Assembly (NCBI RefSeq): GCF_024699275.1
Contig: NZ_JAILPX010000017.1
Location: 1-43,673, forward strand
Length of the DNA stretch: 43,673 nucleotides
Reading direction: 5' to 3'
DNA from: Selenomonas sp.
GTDB taxonomy: Bacteria > Bacillota_C > Negativicutes > Selenomonadales > Selenomonadaceae
A model generated the notes under the pieces. It was given only the letters and a program-made list of their open reading frames with translations, had not been told where the DNA came from and ran no database searches. The translations under genes were made by a program, and so were the position numbers. Of the stretch, positions 17,477-27,305 are shown in pieces (position 1 is the first letter of the stretch; every line of letters starts with the position of its first letter).

Positions 17477-18759
17477 TTACCTATACCCTTTTTCTTTTCA
17501 GGTGTCTTAACCACCTTGACATCTTTGGTATCTTCCAAGGGCTTTTGCAACGGAACGCGCAGATGAACCCGCGTTCCTTCTCCCAGCGCTGAAGTGACAT
17601 TGAGCTCCGCACCAATAATCTGAGCCCGCTCGCGCATCCCCATAAGGCCAAAATGCCCATGGTGTTCTGCTAATTCCTGTGGCAGTGGTTCACCATTTTC
17701 ATCCACAGGCGGTTCCTCCTTGGCCTCAGGGTCAAAGCCCTTGCCTTTATCCTCAATCAAAATTGACACTGCCGTTGGCGAATAAAGGAGCCGTACCCTG
17801 GCTTTATCCGTATCTGCATGATGATAGATATTGTTAAGAGACTCCTGTACGATACGAAAGATCGCGATTTCCACATGCTTGGGTAAATCATAAACCTTGC
17901 CATCCATAGAATAATCAATGGCCAGCGTTCCCCGTGAAGCCATCCGGCCAATCAACTGATTAAGGGCTGCTACCAATCCCAAATCGTCCAAAGCCATGGG
18001 GCGCATATCGAAGATGACCTCCCGTACGCTCCCCAGACAATCCCGCATCTGCTGGCGAAGCTCCTGCAACGTGCGCTTTGCCTCATCCGGGTCATAATCC
18101 ACCAATTTCTCCGCAATGGATGTCTGAAAGATCAGATTCGCTAAATCCTGTGCAGGACCATCATGCATTTCCCGGGAGATGCGATAACGCTCTTCTTCCT
18201 GCGCCTTGATAATCCTTGCCCCCACAAATTTTTCCTTTTGAACGGCCTCAATCTTCCAAATTACCCCATTGACCTGGGTGCTGAGATAGGATAGGACCGA
18301 ACCAACTGCCAGGGCCAAATGTTCTGCCTGAGCCAGCATGACCTGCAAATGACGCAGACGGATTTCCAGTTTATCCCGCTGGGAACGCAGGTTAGCTTCC
18401 TTTTCCCGTTCCACCCCCAGAGATACCTGGACATTCTTCACCGCTTCGTAACTTTCCCGTACCTTGTCTTCCGAATAATCCTGAAAATTACTGCTGACCT
18501 TGACCAGCTTTTGCTTTTCCTGCTGCTCCTGCCGAGCCAGTTCATCCACCCGTTCAATGGTCTGTCGTGCTTGTTCCTTCAAATCGTCCAACAGCTTACG
18601 GCTATTTTCCACTTCCGAGCGGGCTGTTTCGTATATCTCAAAAATCTGGGATTTATTATTTTCAATGGTATCAATGGTATTGCTTAAGATTTTCTTCAGG
18701 GACTGTGCCTGCAGCCCACCCATCTCTGCAGTGAGGTTCCCACTCTGCTGGTCTGCCAT
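17473..18759 (-). CDS. Cytoplasmic sensor histidine kinase, DegS-like
   Basis: Two-component kinase of the NarL/DegS class (428 aa) with no membrane segment. Residues about 20-185 are a long charged coiled-coil sensor region as in Bacillus DegS. The HisKA_3 phosphoacceptor is EEERYRISREMHDGPAQDLAN with His199. The ATPase domain shows IVQESLNNIYHHA (N box), EDKGKGFD and GLMGMRERA (G boxes). The tail is Lys-rich. No DegU-like response regulator is in the window, so it is an orphan here. It overlaps the decarboxylase gene (ATGA) and follows a small membrane-protein gene by 35 bp. Confidence 0.85.
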   Translation of the reverse strand: MADQQSGNLTAEMGGLQAQSLKKILSNTIDTIENNKSQIFEIYETARSEVENSRKLLDDLKEQARQTIERVDELARQEQQEKQKLVKVSSNFQDYSEDKVRESYEAVKNVQVSLGVEREKEANLRSQRDKLEIRLRHLQVMLAQAEHLALAVGSVLSYLSTQVNGVIWKIEAVQKEKFVGARIIKAQEEERYRISREMHDGPAQDLANLIFQTSIAEKLVDYDPDEAKRTLQELRQQMRDCLGSVREVIFDMRPMALDDLGLVAALNQLIGRMASRGTLAIDYSMDGKVYDLPKHVEIAIFRIVQESLNNIYHHADTDKARVRLLYSPTAVSILIEDKGKGFDPEAKEEPPVDENGEPLPQELAEHHGHFGLMGMRERAQIIGAELNVTSALGEGTRVHLRVPLQKPLEDTKDVKVVKTPEKKKGIGK

Positions 18760-18794
18760 ATTGCCTCCTTGACGTCACTGTACCTGGAAGGAAA

Positions 18795-19019
18795 TTACTT
18801 TTTACGCTTGCTAAAGAAACGAATCACCAGCAGGCCCAATAGACCTCCCACCAAAATGTATAAGTCCGTAATCTTGAACAGGGAATCCATCCCCTTCTCC
18901 TGCAGTTTGGTACAAACCGCCACAATTACCAGTATAACCACCAGTACATTGGTGATGCGTTTACCATTATTTTTAAGGAAGTCTATTTTCTCCACCTTCA
19001 ATTCTCTAATCCTAATCAT
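18795..19019 (-). CDS. Small membrane protein of unknown function
   Basis: A 74-aa product with two clear membrane helices (about residues 22-39 and 50-67), a basic N-terminal stretch and a basic C-terminal tail FFSKRKK. I do not recognise a family. It is the first gene before the DegS-like kinase and probably co-transcribed. The ATG at 19019 has only a distant AGGA; a TTG about 7 codons further in, with AGGA 8 nt upstream, is an alternative start. Confidence 0.6.
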   Translation of the reverse strand: MIRIRELKVEKIDFLKNNGKRITNVLVVILVIVAVCTKLQEKGMDSLFKITDLYILVGGLLGLLVIRFFSKRKK

Positions 19020-19086
19020 TGTAAAAATACAATCCTACATCTTAAATTATACTAAAAATCGGCTATAGGTCAAGAGTTCATTCCTC

Positions 19087-19115
19087 TTGCTTTTCTTGGA
19101 AAATACCATTAGAAT
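19087..19115 (+). promoter_or_regulatory. Promoter of the YgbA-family gene
   Basis: TTGCTT (19087-19092) and TAGAAT (19110-19115) are 17 bp apart, giving a start near 19122. The sequence at about 19120-19129, AAGGTGTATT, fits one half of the NsrR consensus AAGRTGYATT; the other half is poor. Confidence 0.55.
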
Positions 19116-19162
19116 AAAAAAGGTGTATTATATATTTATTCATAATCGAAAGGTGATACGAA

Positions 19163-19624
19163 ATGAGCATTTTTTCTCGCTTTCTGCCCAAACGTAAACC
19201 GGTAGAAATCAAAAACAATATTCCGAAGGAAAAGGCGAATATCAAAAAGACCTTTGGTATCTATTGCCACAGCCATCACAATACAAAAGGCGACAAGCTC
19301 TGCCCTAAATGCACGGCACTGCTGGCAACGGTATTGACCAAGATGAGCCGCTGCCCCTACGGCATTACCAAACCCATCTGCGACCGCTGCGACCGGGCAG
19401 CCGAATGCCTTGGCGCTAAACAATCCCAGGAATTCATGTCCATCATGAATGGCACCCAAAAACGCATGTTCCTGTCCCACCCCATGATGGCCCTCAAACA
19501 CAAACTAGCCAGCATGGGTGTGGATTACGCTAAATATCAGCAGGCCAAGAAGATTGACGATAAAGTAAAAGCCAAGGCTGAATCCGCTAAAAAACGGGCT
19601 AAGGAGCGGAAAGAAAAGAAATAA
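19163..19624 (+). CDS. YgbA-family protein (nitrous oxide-stimulated promoter family)
   Basis: Small cysteine-rich protein (153 aa) of the YgbA_NO family, known from E. coli and Salmonella as part of the nitric-oxide response; the biochemical role is not established. The conserved core is visible: IYCHSHH, LCPKCTAL, RCPYGITKPICDRCDRAAECLG, then MFLSHPMMALKHKLA. Six cysteines in CxxC-like spacing suggest metal binding. The C-terminal 30 residues are Lys/Ala-rich and not part of the family. It is the only plus-strand gene in this stretch, has a ribosome site AAAGGTGA, its own promoter, and ends in a bidirectional terminator. Confidence 0.85.
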   Translation: MSIFSRFLPKRKPVEIKNNIPKEKANIKKTFGIYCHSHHNTKGDKLCPKCTALLATVLTKMSRCPYGITKPICDRCDRAAECLGAKQSQEFMSIMNGTQKRMFLSHPMMALKHKLASMGVDYAKYQQAKKIDDKVKAKAESAKKRAKERKEKK

Positions 19625-19632
19625 TCGAAACG

Positions 19633-19681
19633 AAAAAAGCCGCCGGAGAAGATTCTCACGAATCTCTCCGGCGGCTTTTTA
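19633..19681. terminator. Bidirectional terminator between ygbA-like gene and chemoreceptor gene
   Basis: Strong stem AAGCCGCCGGAGA/TCTCCGGCGGCTT with a small inner GATTC/GAATC pairing, flanked by A-run and T-run. It can stop transcription from both convergent genes. Confidence 0.93.
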
Positions 19682-19700
19682 TCGCAAAACTTCCTGATTA

Positions 19701-21407
19701 TTAGAAGCGGAAACGGGACAGGGCTTCCTGCTGGTCCTGAGCCAGTTTAGCCAGCGCCTCGCTGGCGGCGGCGATTTCCTCTGCTGAAGCGGACTGTTCT
19801 TCCGTCGCAGCGGACACGGCCTGCATCTCGCTGGCCACCTTGCCGCTATAGCTGTTGATATCATTCATTTCGCCAGCAATGTCATTGGTGGCATCCGCCA
19901 TGGCATTAATCGATTCCGTCACATGGCTGATTTCCCCGGACACACCTGCCACCAGCTGATTGATTTCCTCAAACATACTGCGCAGGGATTCCACGCTCTG
20001 AGCACCTTCAATCACCGAAGCCTTACCCGAGCGCATAGATACCACCGCATCCTCCGTATCCTTTTGAATCTCCTTGATCAAGCCGGCAATCTTATCCGCT
20101 GACTCCTTGGATTCCAGTGCCAGCTTGCCAACCTCTTCGGCCACCACCGTAAAGCCACGGCCATGCTCCCCTGCCCGGGCTGCCTCGATGGCAGCATTCA
20201 GGGCCAGGAGATTGGTCTGCTCGGCAATCCCCGTCATGGTATCCACGATTTCACCAATCTGTTTGGAGCGTTCTCCCAGGCGGTCCACCATTTCCGCCGA
20301 AGCAGTAACCGTCTCTTCCACCTCTTTAATCTGGCTCACCGAGGCATCAATGGACTGATTCCCCGCCTTAGCCCGCTTAGCAGCTGCTGTGGAGTTTTCT
20401 TCCACCTGATCCGACTTCTGACGGATTTCCTCCACCGAAGCTTCCGCACTCTGCACGGACTCGTTGCTTTCCATAACCGATTTCTGCTGATGCTCCACCG
20501 ATTCCACCACTTCCGTAGCAGACTGTGCTACCTGTGTAGCTGCCTGCGCCGCCTGATTGGCACTGGCCGTAAGTTCTTCAGACGAAGCTGCCAGCTGTTC
20601 TGCAGAGTCACTTACCTTACTCATCAGCTTATTCAAGGACTTGCGCATTTCCTGTAAAGCATCTTCCATCTGACCGAATTCATCGCCCCGAACATCATTT
20701 TTGTTATTAAGTCTAAAGTCCCCATCCTTCATTCGCTGACATTCAGCCACCATATGGTCCAATGTGGTCATGATATCCCGAATGATGACGAAGGCGATAC
20801 CGCTAAGCACTGCGAAACACAATATCGTCGTAACAATCATCAGATACATTTCACTGGCATTACGCGCTGCGATTTCCTGATTAAGCGCTTCTGCATTATC
20901 ATCGGCAACCTTCTGCAAGGTTACCAAACTCTTCAGCAGTTCCTGGGTTACACCAGCTTCCACCCCTTTGTAGTAAACCCATGCTTCCTGGGTTTTACCG
21001 GCATCTGCCAATTTACGGGCTTCCTGAATTCCCTGCTTGTATTCTGTCCACTTTTTTTCCGTAGTGGGGATTTCTGCAGCGGCCTTATCCGCCCGCATTC
21101 CCAAATCACGGTAATCCGGCCAGGTTTTTTCATAGCTGGCGATAGCCTCATCGATGGAAGCATTGATTTGCCCATCCTTTGGATCGAGGATATGCTTGAC
21201 AATACGCACCTGAATCATGCGCATATAATTGATTTCATCCCCCAGCATCCGCGTTGCCTTCATCTTACGGCTATACATATTATCCAAATCGTCGCTGGCC
21301 TTACTCATTGCGTTATAACCAGAAAAGCTCAAGATAGCCATTCCCAAAATACCGATAATCACCAGCACCAAAATCTTGACGCCAATACGAATGTCTTTCA
21401 GTCTCAT
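19701..21407 (-). CDS. Methyl-accepting chemotaxis protein, four-helix-bundle sensor
   Basis: Transmembrane chemoreceptor (568 aa). First helix at about 11-31, a periplasmic four-helix-bundle type sensor ([17 protein letters not shown], typical 4HB_MCP), second helix at about 190-212, HAMP domain, then a long signalling coiled coil. The conserved tip reads [27 protein letters not shown]. No C-terminal NWETF-like CheR tether is present. Start at ATG 21407 with TGAGGAA upstream. Its presence with a second receptor implies a motile cell. Confidence 0.93.
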   Translation of the reverse strand: MRLKDIRIGVKILVLVIIGILGMAILSFSGYNAMSKASDDLDNMYSRKMKATRMLGDEINYMRMIQVRIVKHILDPKDGQINASIDEAIASYEKTWPDYRDLGMRADKAAAEIPTTEKKWTEYKQGIQEARKLADAGKTQEAWVYYKGVEAGVTQELLKSLVTLQKVADDNAEALNQEIAARNASEMYLMIVTTILCFAVLSGIAFVIIRDIMTTLDHMVAECQRMKDGDFRLNNKNDVRGDEFGQMEDALQEMRKSLNKLMSKVSDSAEQLAASSEELTASANQAAQAATQVAQSATEVVESVEHQQKSVMESNESVQSAEASVEEIRQKSDQVEENSTAAAKRAKAGNQSIDASVSQIKEVEETVTASAEMVDRLGERSKQIGEIVDTMTGIAEQTNLLALNAAIEAARAGEHGRGFTVVAEEVGKLALESKESADKIAGLIKEIQKDTEDAVVSMRSGKASVIEGAQSVESLRSMFEEINQLVAGVSGEISHVTESINAMADATNDIAGEMNDINSYSGKVASEMQAVSAATEEQSASAEEIAAASEALAKLAQDQQEALSRFRF

Positions 21408-21747
21408 TTCCTCACATACCTTTCTACGTTGGCCTTATCCCTGCGGCATTTCGTGTTCTATCAGCTTGCATCGTTTCCTGTTATCCCCACAAAAAACATG
21501 TGCTTAACTTTATCATATGTTTAGGACTTTTGCACTAGGATAGTTTATTGACAATTATTTTGCTGATGATTATTTTCAGATTAATTAAAGAAAATCCGCC
21601 GATTCACTCCGAATCGGCGGTAAATTGTCCCTTAAAGATTATTTTTTTATCTATTTTTTATCGTAAAATGCTAATATTTATGGCTGATAAATTTTTCCTA
21701 TATCAACTATAGAATCTTTATCAATACCGATAGAAAAACCAGCCGGT
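21408..21747. other. Intergenic region between the two chemoreceptor genes
   Basis: AT-rich, no gene. It contains the terminator hairpin at 21590-21620 and, on its left side, the leader and promoter region of the first chemoreceptor gene. A GGGGATAA box near the latter resembles part of a flagellar sigma-28 -10 element, but the spacing to any TAAA box is wrong. Confidence 0.5.
21590..21620 (-). terminator. Hairpin terminator downstream of the second chemoreceptor gene
   Basis: Perfect 10-bp stem CCGCCGATTC/GAATCGGCGG, loop of 5, followed on the minus strand by ATTTTCTTT. About 128 bp beyond the receptor's stop codon. Confidence 0.7.
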
Positions 21748-23718
21748 TTACACTTTGAATTTACCAATGGCCATCTGCATATCCGAAGCCATATTGGCCA
21801 ACGCCTGGGAGGCTGCTGCAATCTCCTCATTGGATGCCGATTGTTCCTGTGTAGCTGCCGAAATGGTCTGGGTGTGTTCCGAAGTCTTCCGGCTTATGCC
21901 GTCAATGGAATCCACCGCCGTCACAATATTGCTTGCCCCTGCAGAAACGGTATGCACCGAGGAATTGATTTCTTCCATCTGCTGCTTGATGCCATTGACC
22001 ATATTGAGGATGCCCTCAAACTGCTCACCGACCTCACGGATAGCCTCGGTTCCCGACTTCACTTCATCGGTACCGGCCTGCATCGCCTTTACTGCCTCAA
22101 AGGTATCCTGCTGGATAGAAGTGATGCGCTGTTTAATCTGTTCCGCAGAATCCTGAGATTCCGAGGCCAATTTGCGTACTTCTTCAGCCACCACCGCAAA
22201 GCCCCGGCCATGTTCACCTGCCCTGGCCGCTTCAATGGCTGCATTGAGGGATAGCAGATTTGTCTGCTCGGCAATGGAAGAAATGGCCTCCACAATCTGC
22301 CCGATCTGACTGCTGTTTTCTCCCAATTTCTGTACAACTTCCGCCGAGGCCATGACACTCTGCTCGATATTGCCCATCCGTCTTACGGCATTTTCCATAA
22401 GCTGCGACCCCTTTTGGGCAGCTTCGGCGGTACGCGTAGAAGTATCGGTAACCGCCTGTGCCTTTTGGGCCATGGAGGACACATCTTCATATACTTCGTC
22501 CACATTCTTCTTGGCACCATCAATATCCGTCAGCTGTTGTTCCATACTCATGGAAACCTCACCCACAGTTTCTGCCACATGCACCGCTGCATCAGCGGAC
22601 TGATGGGCATTCGCCGTAAGCTCTTCAGATGCAGCTGCCACCTGTTCACTGGTGGTCGCCATATTATTGATCAGTTTCCGCAGATTTTTATTCATGGTGT
22701 TGAAGGCATTGGTAAGGGTACCGATTTCATCTGCCGATTCCTGCGGTAGCTGCTCCAATTTCAGATTGCCATCAGCCATCTGGGATGCATGGGCTTCCAG
22801 TTTCGCGACTGGCCCCGTAATCTTGCCGGCAAAGGTCCAGCATACTGCACCAGCCAGCAATAAGCCCACCAGGGTCAGCACCAAGAAAATGATTTTCAAA
22901 TGCGACAAGGAAGCAAACACAAAGGAACTGGGGGCAGAAATCCCCACAATCCATCCGGTGGAGGGTACGGTCTGATAAGCGAATATCTGTTCCTCACCAT
23001 TGATGGTGGTTTCAAAATAGCCTTCGCCATTTTTGACCATACTGTCAAAATGGCTGCCCCAGCCTTCGATGTCCTTAAAGTTCTGCATTTGCTCACCAGC
23101 ACCAGAAGTAGCCAGGATATTGCCCGTACCTTCCATGACAATGCCGGCACCTTCGCCATGGTACTTCATCTTATTCACCTGCTCGGTGATGGCATCCAGG
23201 GAGATATCCACGCAGGTTGCGCCGATGAACTTGCCATCGGCCTTAACCGGCGCTGCCACCGATACCACCAGCTTGCCTGTGCTGGCAGCCACATAAGCAT
23301 CGGTGAACAGGACCTTATCCTGTGCCTTAGCCTCCTTATACCAGGGGCGTTGCCGGGGATCCCGCTTCCCCGTCTTATCACCGGTATAGAACCCCATCCA
23401 CCAGCCATCTTCAGTACCACCAGTCATTTCCAGAATTTCCTTATCCGAAATGGTGGTTCCCAAAGTGGCCTTATTGTGCATGGTGGCATAATCACCATTT
23501 AAGCTGGTCATATAGTTCGTTGTAGCTTCACCAAAAGCCCGTTTTTCCCGCAGCCAGCCATCTAAGGCCATGACTTCCCGGGAAACGGTAGCCCTTAACT
23601 CACTATCCACACTCTGCTGAAGTTCTCTGCTGGCCATAATGTAGCCGGTAATCGCCACCACAGCCATTAGCAGCCCCATGATTCCAGACAGCAACATAAA
23701 CTTCTGCTTTAGATTCAT
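21748..23718 (-). CDS. Methyl-accepting chemotaxis protein, dCache sensor (likely amino-acid receptor)
   Basis: Chemoreceptor of 656 aa when started at ATG 23718, which follows GAGGGGAG; an upstream in-frame start has no ribosome site. After the first helix the periplasmic domain is a double Cache. In it QRPWYKEA, a downstream TDAY and a following CVDISL reproduce the R-x-W-Y ... Y ... D pattern described for amino-acid-binding dCache_1 sensors. HAMP and the signalling tip [27 protein letters not shown] follow. The amino-acid ligand is inferred from the motif. Ends QMAIGKFKV, no CheR tether. Confidence 0.9.
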   Translation of the reverse strand: MNLKQKFMLLSGIMGLLMAVVAITGYIMASRELQQSVDSELRATVSREVMALDGWLREKRAFGEATTNYMTSLNGDYATMHNKATLGTTISDKEILEMTGGTEDGWWMGFYTGDKTGKRDPRQRPWYKEAKAQDKVLFTDAYVAASTGKLVVSVAAPVKADGKFIGATCVDISLDAITEQVNKMKYHGEGAGIVMEGTGNILATSGAGEQMQNFKDIEGWGSHFDSMVKNGEGYFETTINGEEQIFAYQTVPSTGWIVGISAPSSFVFASLSHLKIIFLVLTLVGLLLAGAVCWTFAGKITGPVAKLEAHASQMADGNLKLEQLPQESADEIGTLTNAFNTMNKNLRKLINNMATTSEQVAAASEELTANAHQSADAAVHVAETVGEVSMSMEQQLTDIDGAKKNVDEVYEDVSSMAQKAQAVTDTSTRTAEAAQKGSQLMENAVRRMGNIEQSVMASAEVVQKLGENSSQIGQIVEAISSIAEQTNLLSLNAAIEAARAGEHGRGFAVVAEEVRKLASESQDSAEQIKQRITSIQQDTFEAVKAMQAGTDEVKSGTEAIREVGEQFEGILNMVNGIKQQMEEINSSVHTVSAGASNIVTAVDSIDGISRKTSEHTQTISAATQEQSASNEEIAAASQALANMASDMQMAIGKFKV

Positions 23719-23845
23719 AATACTCCCCTCTTTCAAATGCCAGAAATCTCCCAATACCATAAACCCATACCTTCTAACTCTACATTTCGCGACATAAAGA
23801 AAAAGTCCTGCCTCACAATTGAGTCACACCCCATAAAATTTTCCT

Positions 23846-23887
23846 AAAAAAACAGCCTGACCTGCCGATATTGGACAGATCAAGCTG
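23846..23887 (-). terminator. Terminator of the jetABC operon
   Basis: Minus-strand stem CAGCTTGATCTGTC/GGCAGGTCAGGCTG, 14 pairs with a few G-U wobbles, 7-nt loop, then seven T. It lies 19 bp after the jetC stop, so the transcript ends without a fourth gene. Confidence 0.88.
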
Positions 23888-23906
23888 CACGCGCATACGT
23901 TATGAT

Positions 23907-26900
23907 TTATTCTTTTTGTTGATTTGCCTGTCTTTCTTCCTGCAACTCTTCAATGGTAAGATTCCGCAAGTAGGATTTATGCTCTTCATCCCGTTGATAA
24001 ACGAAGCCCACATGGCTGACATAGGGTTCAATCGTAGCAATCTTCAATAAAGGGGTCACCACCAAGAGCTGTAAATCCAGCTTCTTGAAGAGTTCCAAAC
24101 CAAAGCGGGCACTTTCATCCGAACTCTTGAGAAAAGCCTCATCAATCACCACGAAGCGGAAGGATTGCTCACCAGCCCTCCTGCCCCGCAGGCCAAAATT
24201 ATAGACAATGCTGGCCGCTAAGATGGTATAGGCCAATTTCTCCTTTTGACCGCCAGATTTACCTCCGGAATCCGTATAATGCTCATATTCACGGTCCATG
24301 CCCGGAGCAGGGTTGCGCCAAAGTTCTGTAGCTGCAAAGGCAAACCAGTTGCGCACATCGATGACTTCCCTGCGCCAACGGGCATCCACCTCTGTCATGC
24401 CGGGGCGTCCCTGTAATCGCTCCAGAATTCTGGACACCTGCTGGAATTTTTCCTCACTGTAGCTGGCATCCATATTCCCCGTCAGGGCATCATCTGTACA
24501 GGAGCGCAAATCCCGGCGAAACTGCCGGATGGTATCACTAACAGACTCATGACACTCTATCTGGATATATCGTCCTTCATTATAATCAATCTCCGCCAGA
24601 GAATCGTTAATCAGGGCAATCCTGTCATGAATTTCATGACAGGATTCCTCCAGATGCGTCTGGAACAGCGCAATCTGATTGATGGTGTTCTCCCGGAGCA
24701 GATGGCTGAACCGGCTTTCAAACTTAGGCAGATCATCCTCCTGCAGGCGCTGCAAAAGGACAACATAATCGCCATGACTTTCCGGGACCGTCAATAAAGC
24801 ACTGCTGTTCTCAGGATATGCCTGACGGAATTCCGTCATGGCCGTCACCAGCTGCTCCCCTGTCTTCTGCAGGATTTCACCCACCTGATGACCACGCTTA
24901 TTCAGCCATTGATTGTAAGCCTGCTGTTGAATGCTGCGCTTCTGCATACTAAATTGTGGACTGCCTAATTTCTCCAGAGCCAGCGCTGCATAATGCTGCA
25001 ACAGGGGATACCCTGCTTCCCGGTCTGCTTTGTCTGTGCCAGCAAACAACTCTTCATCGGTCTGCATTTCCTCCCGATTGAGACGAATGCGCTCATTTGA
25101 CTGGCTGCGTTCAGCTTTTAAGCTGTCCAACAGGGTAAACGCATCCGCGATTTCCCGCTTCAACTGCTGTTCTTCAGCCTGCAGCTGTTTCAGTACATCA
25201 TTTTCAGCCCGGAGTTTTTCCACCTGCTGCTGCAGATAAGCCATCCGCTGACACAACGGCTCAACATGAATCTCCGCAAAGGAAGTTACCACGCTGGCCC
25301 GTACAATGGCTTCACATTGCAACCGCAGTTTTTTGGCCGTCTTTTTTGCCTGATTTTCCTTTTGCTGGAAAAACTTCTGTTCCTCCCGTTTGTCTTCGAT
25401 TTCCAGCTGCAGGGCCTGAATCTTTTTCAGATTGGAAAAGCCCAGAACATAATGACGCTCGTCATGGATATCGTGACGGTCATCCTTTTCATGGCGCTTG
25501 CCGCCGGTCTTAACCTGTCCAGCTTTAGTCAGGGCGAATTTCGCCTGCCGGAATTCCTTGATGGTCTCACAGCAAATATGGTTAAAACGGGTCAATAGTT
25601 CTGTTTCCAACCAGGATGCCAACGGACTGTCCTCTTTGATTTGCAGTTTCTGACACACCGCATCTTCTGCCACATTGCCATGAATGGGTTCCGTATAATC
25701 CGGCACGCGAAAATAGACCATGCGCATCTTCAGGTCGTGGCGTTCCATCCAGTCCGCCACTTCTCCATAATGGGCTTCCGGCACCAACAAGGAAATACCA
25801 AAACTGCGTAAAAGCCGCTCAATAGCCCCTTCCCATTCGGCCTCTTCTTCCTTCACCGCAATCAGCTCTCCGGCAAAGGGCATCTCACTTTCTGCCAGAT
25901 TCAGTGCCTGACAGAGCTGTTCCCGCACCGCAATGAACTTTTGGGGGATGTTGGACTTCCGTTTGACCAGCGAGTCAATCTCTGCCTGAATACGCCGTTC
26001 TTCCTGTTCAGCCTCCTGCCGGTTAGCCTTCATGGTACTGGCTTCCGCTGCCAGCTCTTCCTGCTGAGTCTCCCATTCCGCTTTGCTATTGGCCATCTTT
26101 TCCTGCAACAAAGTAAACGCTTCCTCATCGGCAGGCAAAGGCATCGACAGTGCAGTCAGCTCCTGCTGCAATCTATCCCGCGCAGCTTCACACTGAGCCT
26201 TCTTCTCCGCTGCCGAAGCCAACTGATGGCGCACCTCATCCAACTGCGCACCACCATTGCGGGCAATATTGCCCTGCAGCACCGTAAGCTCCCCCTGCTT
26301 TTCCTGCAGGGATTTATCCTGCACAAGGATCTTATTTTCCAGCTGCTGCAGCTGAGGCTCCAGCTTAGCCAGCTGTTCCGCCCGGGCCTTGTAATCCTGT
26401 TGGGCATACCAGCTTTCCAGCACCTTCTGCATGGCCTGAATTTCCCCTTGCTGACGACTGGCATCCGCATAATGTTCCCCCCAGGATGCAATGGGCTGCA
26501 GCATTTTTTGCTGTTTCTTAGCCTTCTGTACAGCTTGATGGGCAGCTTCTAAATCATGATACTGCCGCAGCATCAACTCCACTTCCTGCTCGGTTTCCGG
26601 CACTTCCAACATATTCTGCCGCACAAAACCAGTAAGGCTGTCCACTTTTTTCATGGACACCGTCTGCTGAAAGAGATCCATGGCCTGTAGCTGCCGGATG
26701 CCAAAAATCTTACGGAATTCATGCCCATACTGGGGATAATCATCAAAGGTCTTGATGAAGCTGTCCTTTTCCAAAGCCTTGCGAAAGGCCCGCATATCCC
26801 CACCAATCTGGGAAAACCGTTCGGTAATGGACAAGGTCTTTTGCGCCAGCACATAGAAACGCTTCGGATAACTGGCCGCTTCCTCAGGAAACCAGAAAAC

Positions 26901-27305
26901 CTGAGCAAGGGTCACGGTACGGCCAAAATTCTTATCGGCAAAGACCCCCAGAATGACGCTGTACTTATTCTTCCCCCGCAGGGCTTCCGGCCGTCCACCA
27001 CCATTTTCCGTACGCTTCTGTCCATAATAGCCCCGCACATAGGAAGTCAGGCTGCGCTCCTTGGCACTGGCATCAGCTGCTTTGTTATAGGTTACCTTTC
27101 GGGGAGGCACTAAAAGGGTAAGCAGCGCATCCACCAAAGTGGATTTGCCCGAACCCACATCACCGGTCAACAGCGACATTTCCCCATTGAGCTCCAAAGA
27201 CCAGACCTGACGGTCAAAGGTTCCCCAGTTATAGACCTCTAACCGTTCCAGTCGAAAGCCCAAGGGAACATTTTCGGCACCCTCATTCATTGCGAACAAA
27301 TTCAC
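23907..27305 (-). CDS. jetC: JetC / MksB-like SMC ATPase
   Basis: SMC-like motor of a Wadjet/MksBEF-type complex that extrudes DNA loops. In the 1132-aa product Walker A is GDVGSGKST at about 48-56 in the usual YNWGTFD---L-GEMSLLTGDVGSGKST context. Long coiled coils occupy about 250-450 and 650-900 around a hinge-like middle; a KDDRHDIHDERHYVLGF segment and signature SGGKSGGQKEKLAYT (about 1014-1028) follow; Walker B is FVVIDEAF (about 1051-1058). GTG start at 27305 with an upstream GGAGG; 23-bp overlap with jetB. Type I Wadjet normally has a fourth gene, jetD (nuclease); here a terminator and a chemoreceptor gene follow instead. So it may be a chromosome-organising MksBEF-like condensin or a Wadjet remnant. 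Confidence 0.88.
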   Translation of the reverse strand: MNLFAMNEGAENVPLGFRLERLEVYNWGTFDRQVWSLELNGEMSLLTGDVGSGKSTLVDALLTLLVPPRKVTYNKAADASAKERSLTSYVRGYYGQKRTENGGGRPEALRGKNKYSVILGVFADKNFGRTVTLAQVFWFPEEAASYPKRFYVLAQKTLSITERFSQIGGDMRAFRKALEKDSFIKTFDDYPQYGHEFRKIFGIRQLQAMDLFQQTVSMKKVDSLTGFVRQNMLEVPETEQEVELMLRQYHDLEAAHQAVQKAKKQQKMLQPIASWGEHYADASRQQGEIQAMQKVLESWYAQQDYKARAEQLAKLEPQLQQLENKILVQDKSLQEKQGELTVLQGNIARNGGAQLDEVRHQLASAAEKKAQCEAARDRLQQELTALSMPLPADEEAFTLLQEKMANSKAEWETQQEELAAEASTMKANRQEAEQEERRIQAEIDSLVKRKSNIPQKFIAVREQLCQALNLAESEMPFAGELIAVKEEEAEWEGAIERLLRSFGISLLVPEAHYGEVADWMERHDLKMRMVYFRVPDYTEPIHGNVAEDAVCQKLQIKEDSPLASWLETELLTRFNHICCETIKEFRQAKFALTKAGQVKTGGKRHEKDDRHDIHDERHYVLGFSNLKKIQALQLEIEDKREEQKFFQQKENQAKKTAKKLRLQCEAIVRASVVTSFAEIHVEPLCQRMAYLQQQVEKLRAENDVLKQLQAEEQQLKREIADAFTLLDSLKAERSQSNERIRLNREEMQTDEELFAGTDKADREAGYPLLQHYAALALEKLGSPQFSMQKRSIQQQAYNQWLNKRGHQVGEILQKTGEQLVTAMTEFRQAYPENSSALLTVPESHGDYVVLLQRLQEDDLPKFESRFSHLLRENTINQIALFQTHLEESCHEIHDRIALINDSLAEIDYNEGRYIQIECHESVSDTIRQFRRDLRSCTDDALTGNMDASYSEEKFQQVSRILERLQGRPGMTEVDARWRREVIDVRNWFAFAATELWRNPAPGMDREYEHYTDSGGKSGGQKEKLAYTILAASIVYNFGLRGRRAGEQSFRFVVIDEAFLKSSDESARFGLELFKKLDLQLLVVTPLLKIATIEPYVSHVGFVYQRDEEHKSYLRNLTIEELQEERQANQQKE

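Noticed and set aside
21440..21530. Flagellar sigma-28 promoter before the first chemoreceptor gene
   Set aside because: GGGGATAA resembles the -10 but the nearest TAAA box is about 20 bp away, outside the usual spacing.
23719..23906. Possible remnant of jetD after jetC
   Set aside because: The gap is under 190 bp, is occupied by a terminator and the next gene's leader, and shows no frame resembling DUF3322/DUF2220.
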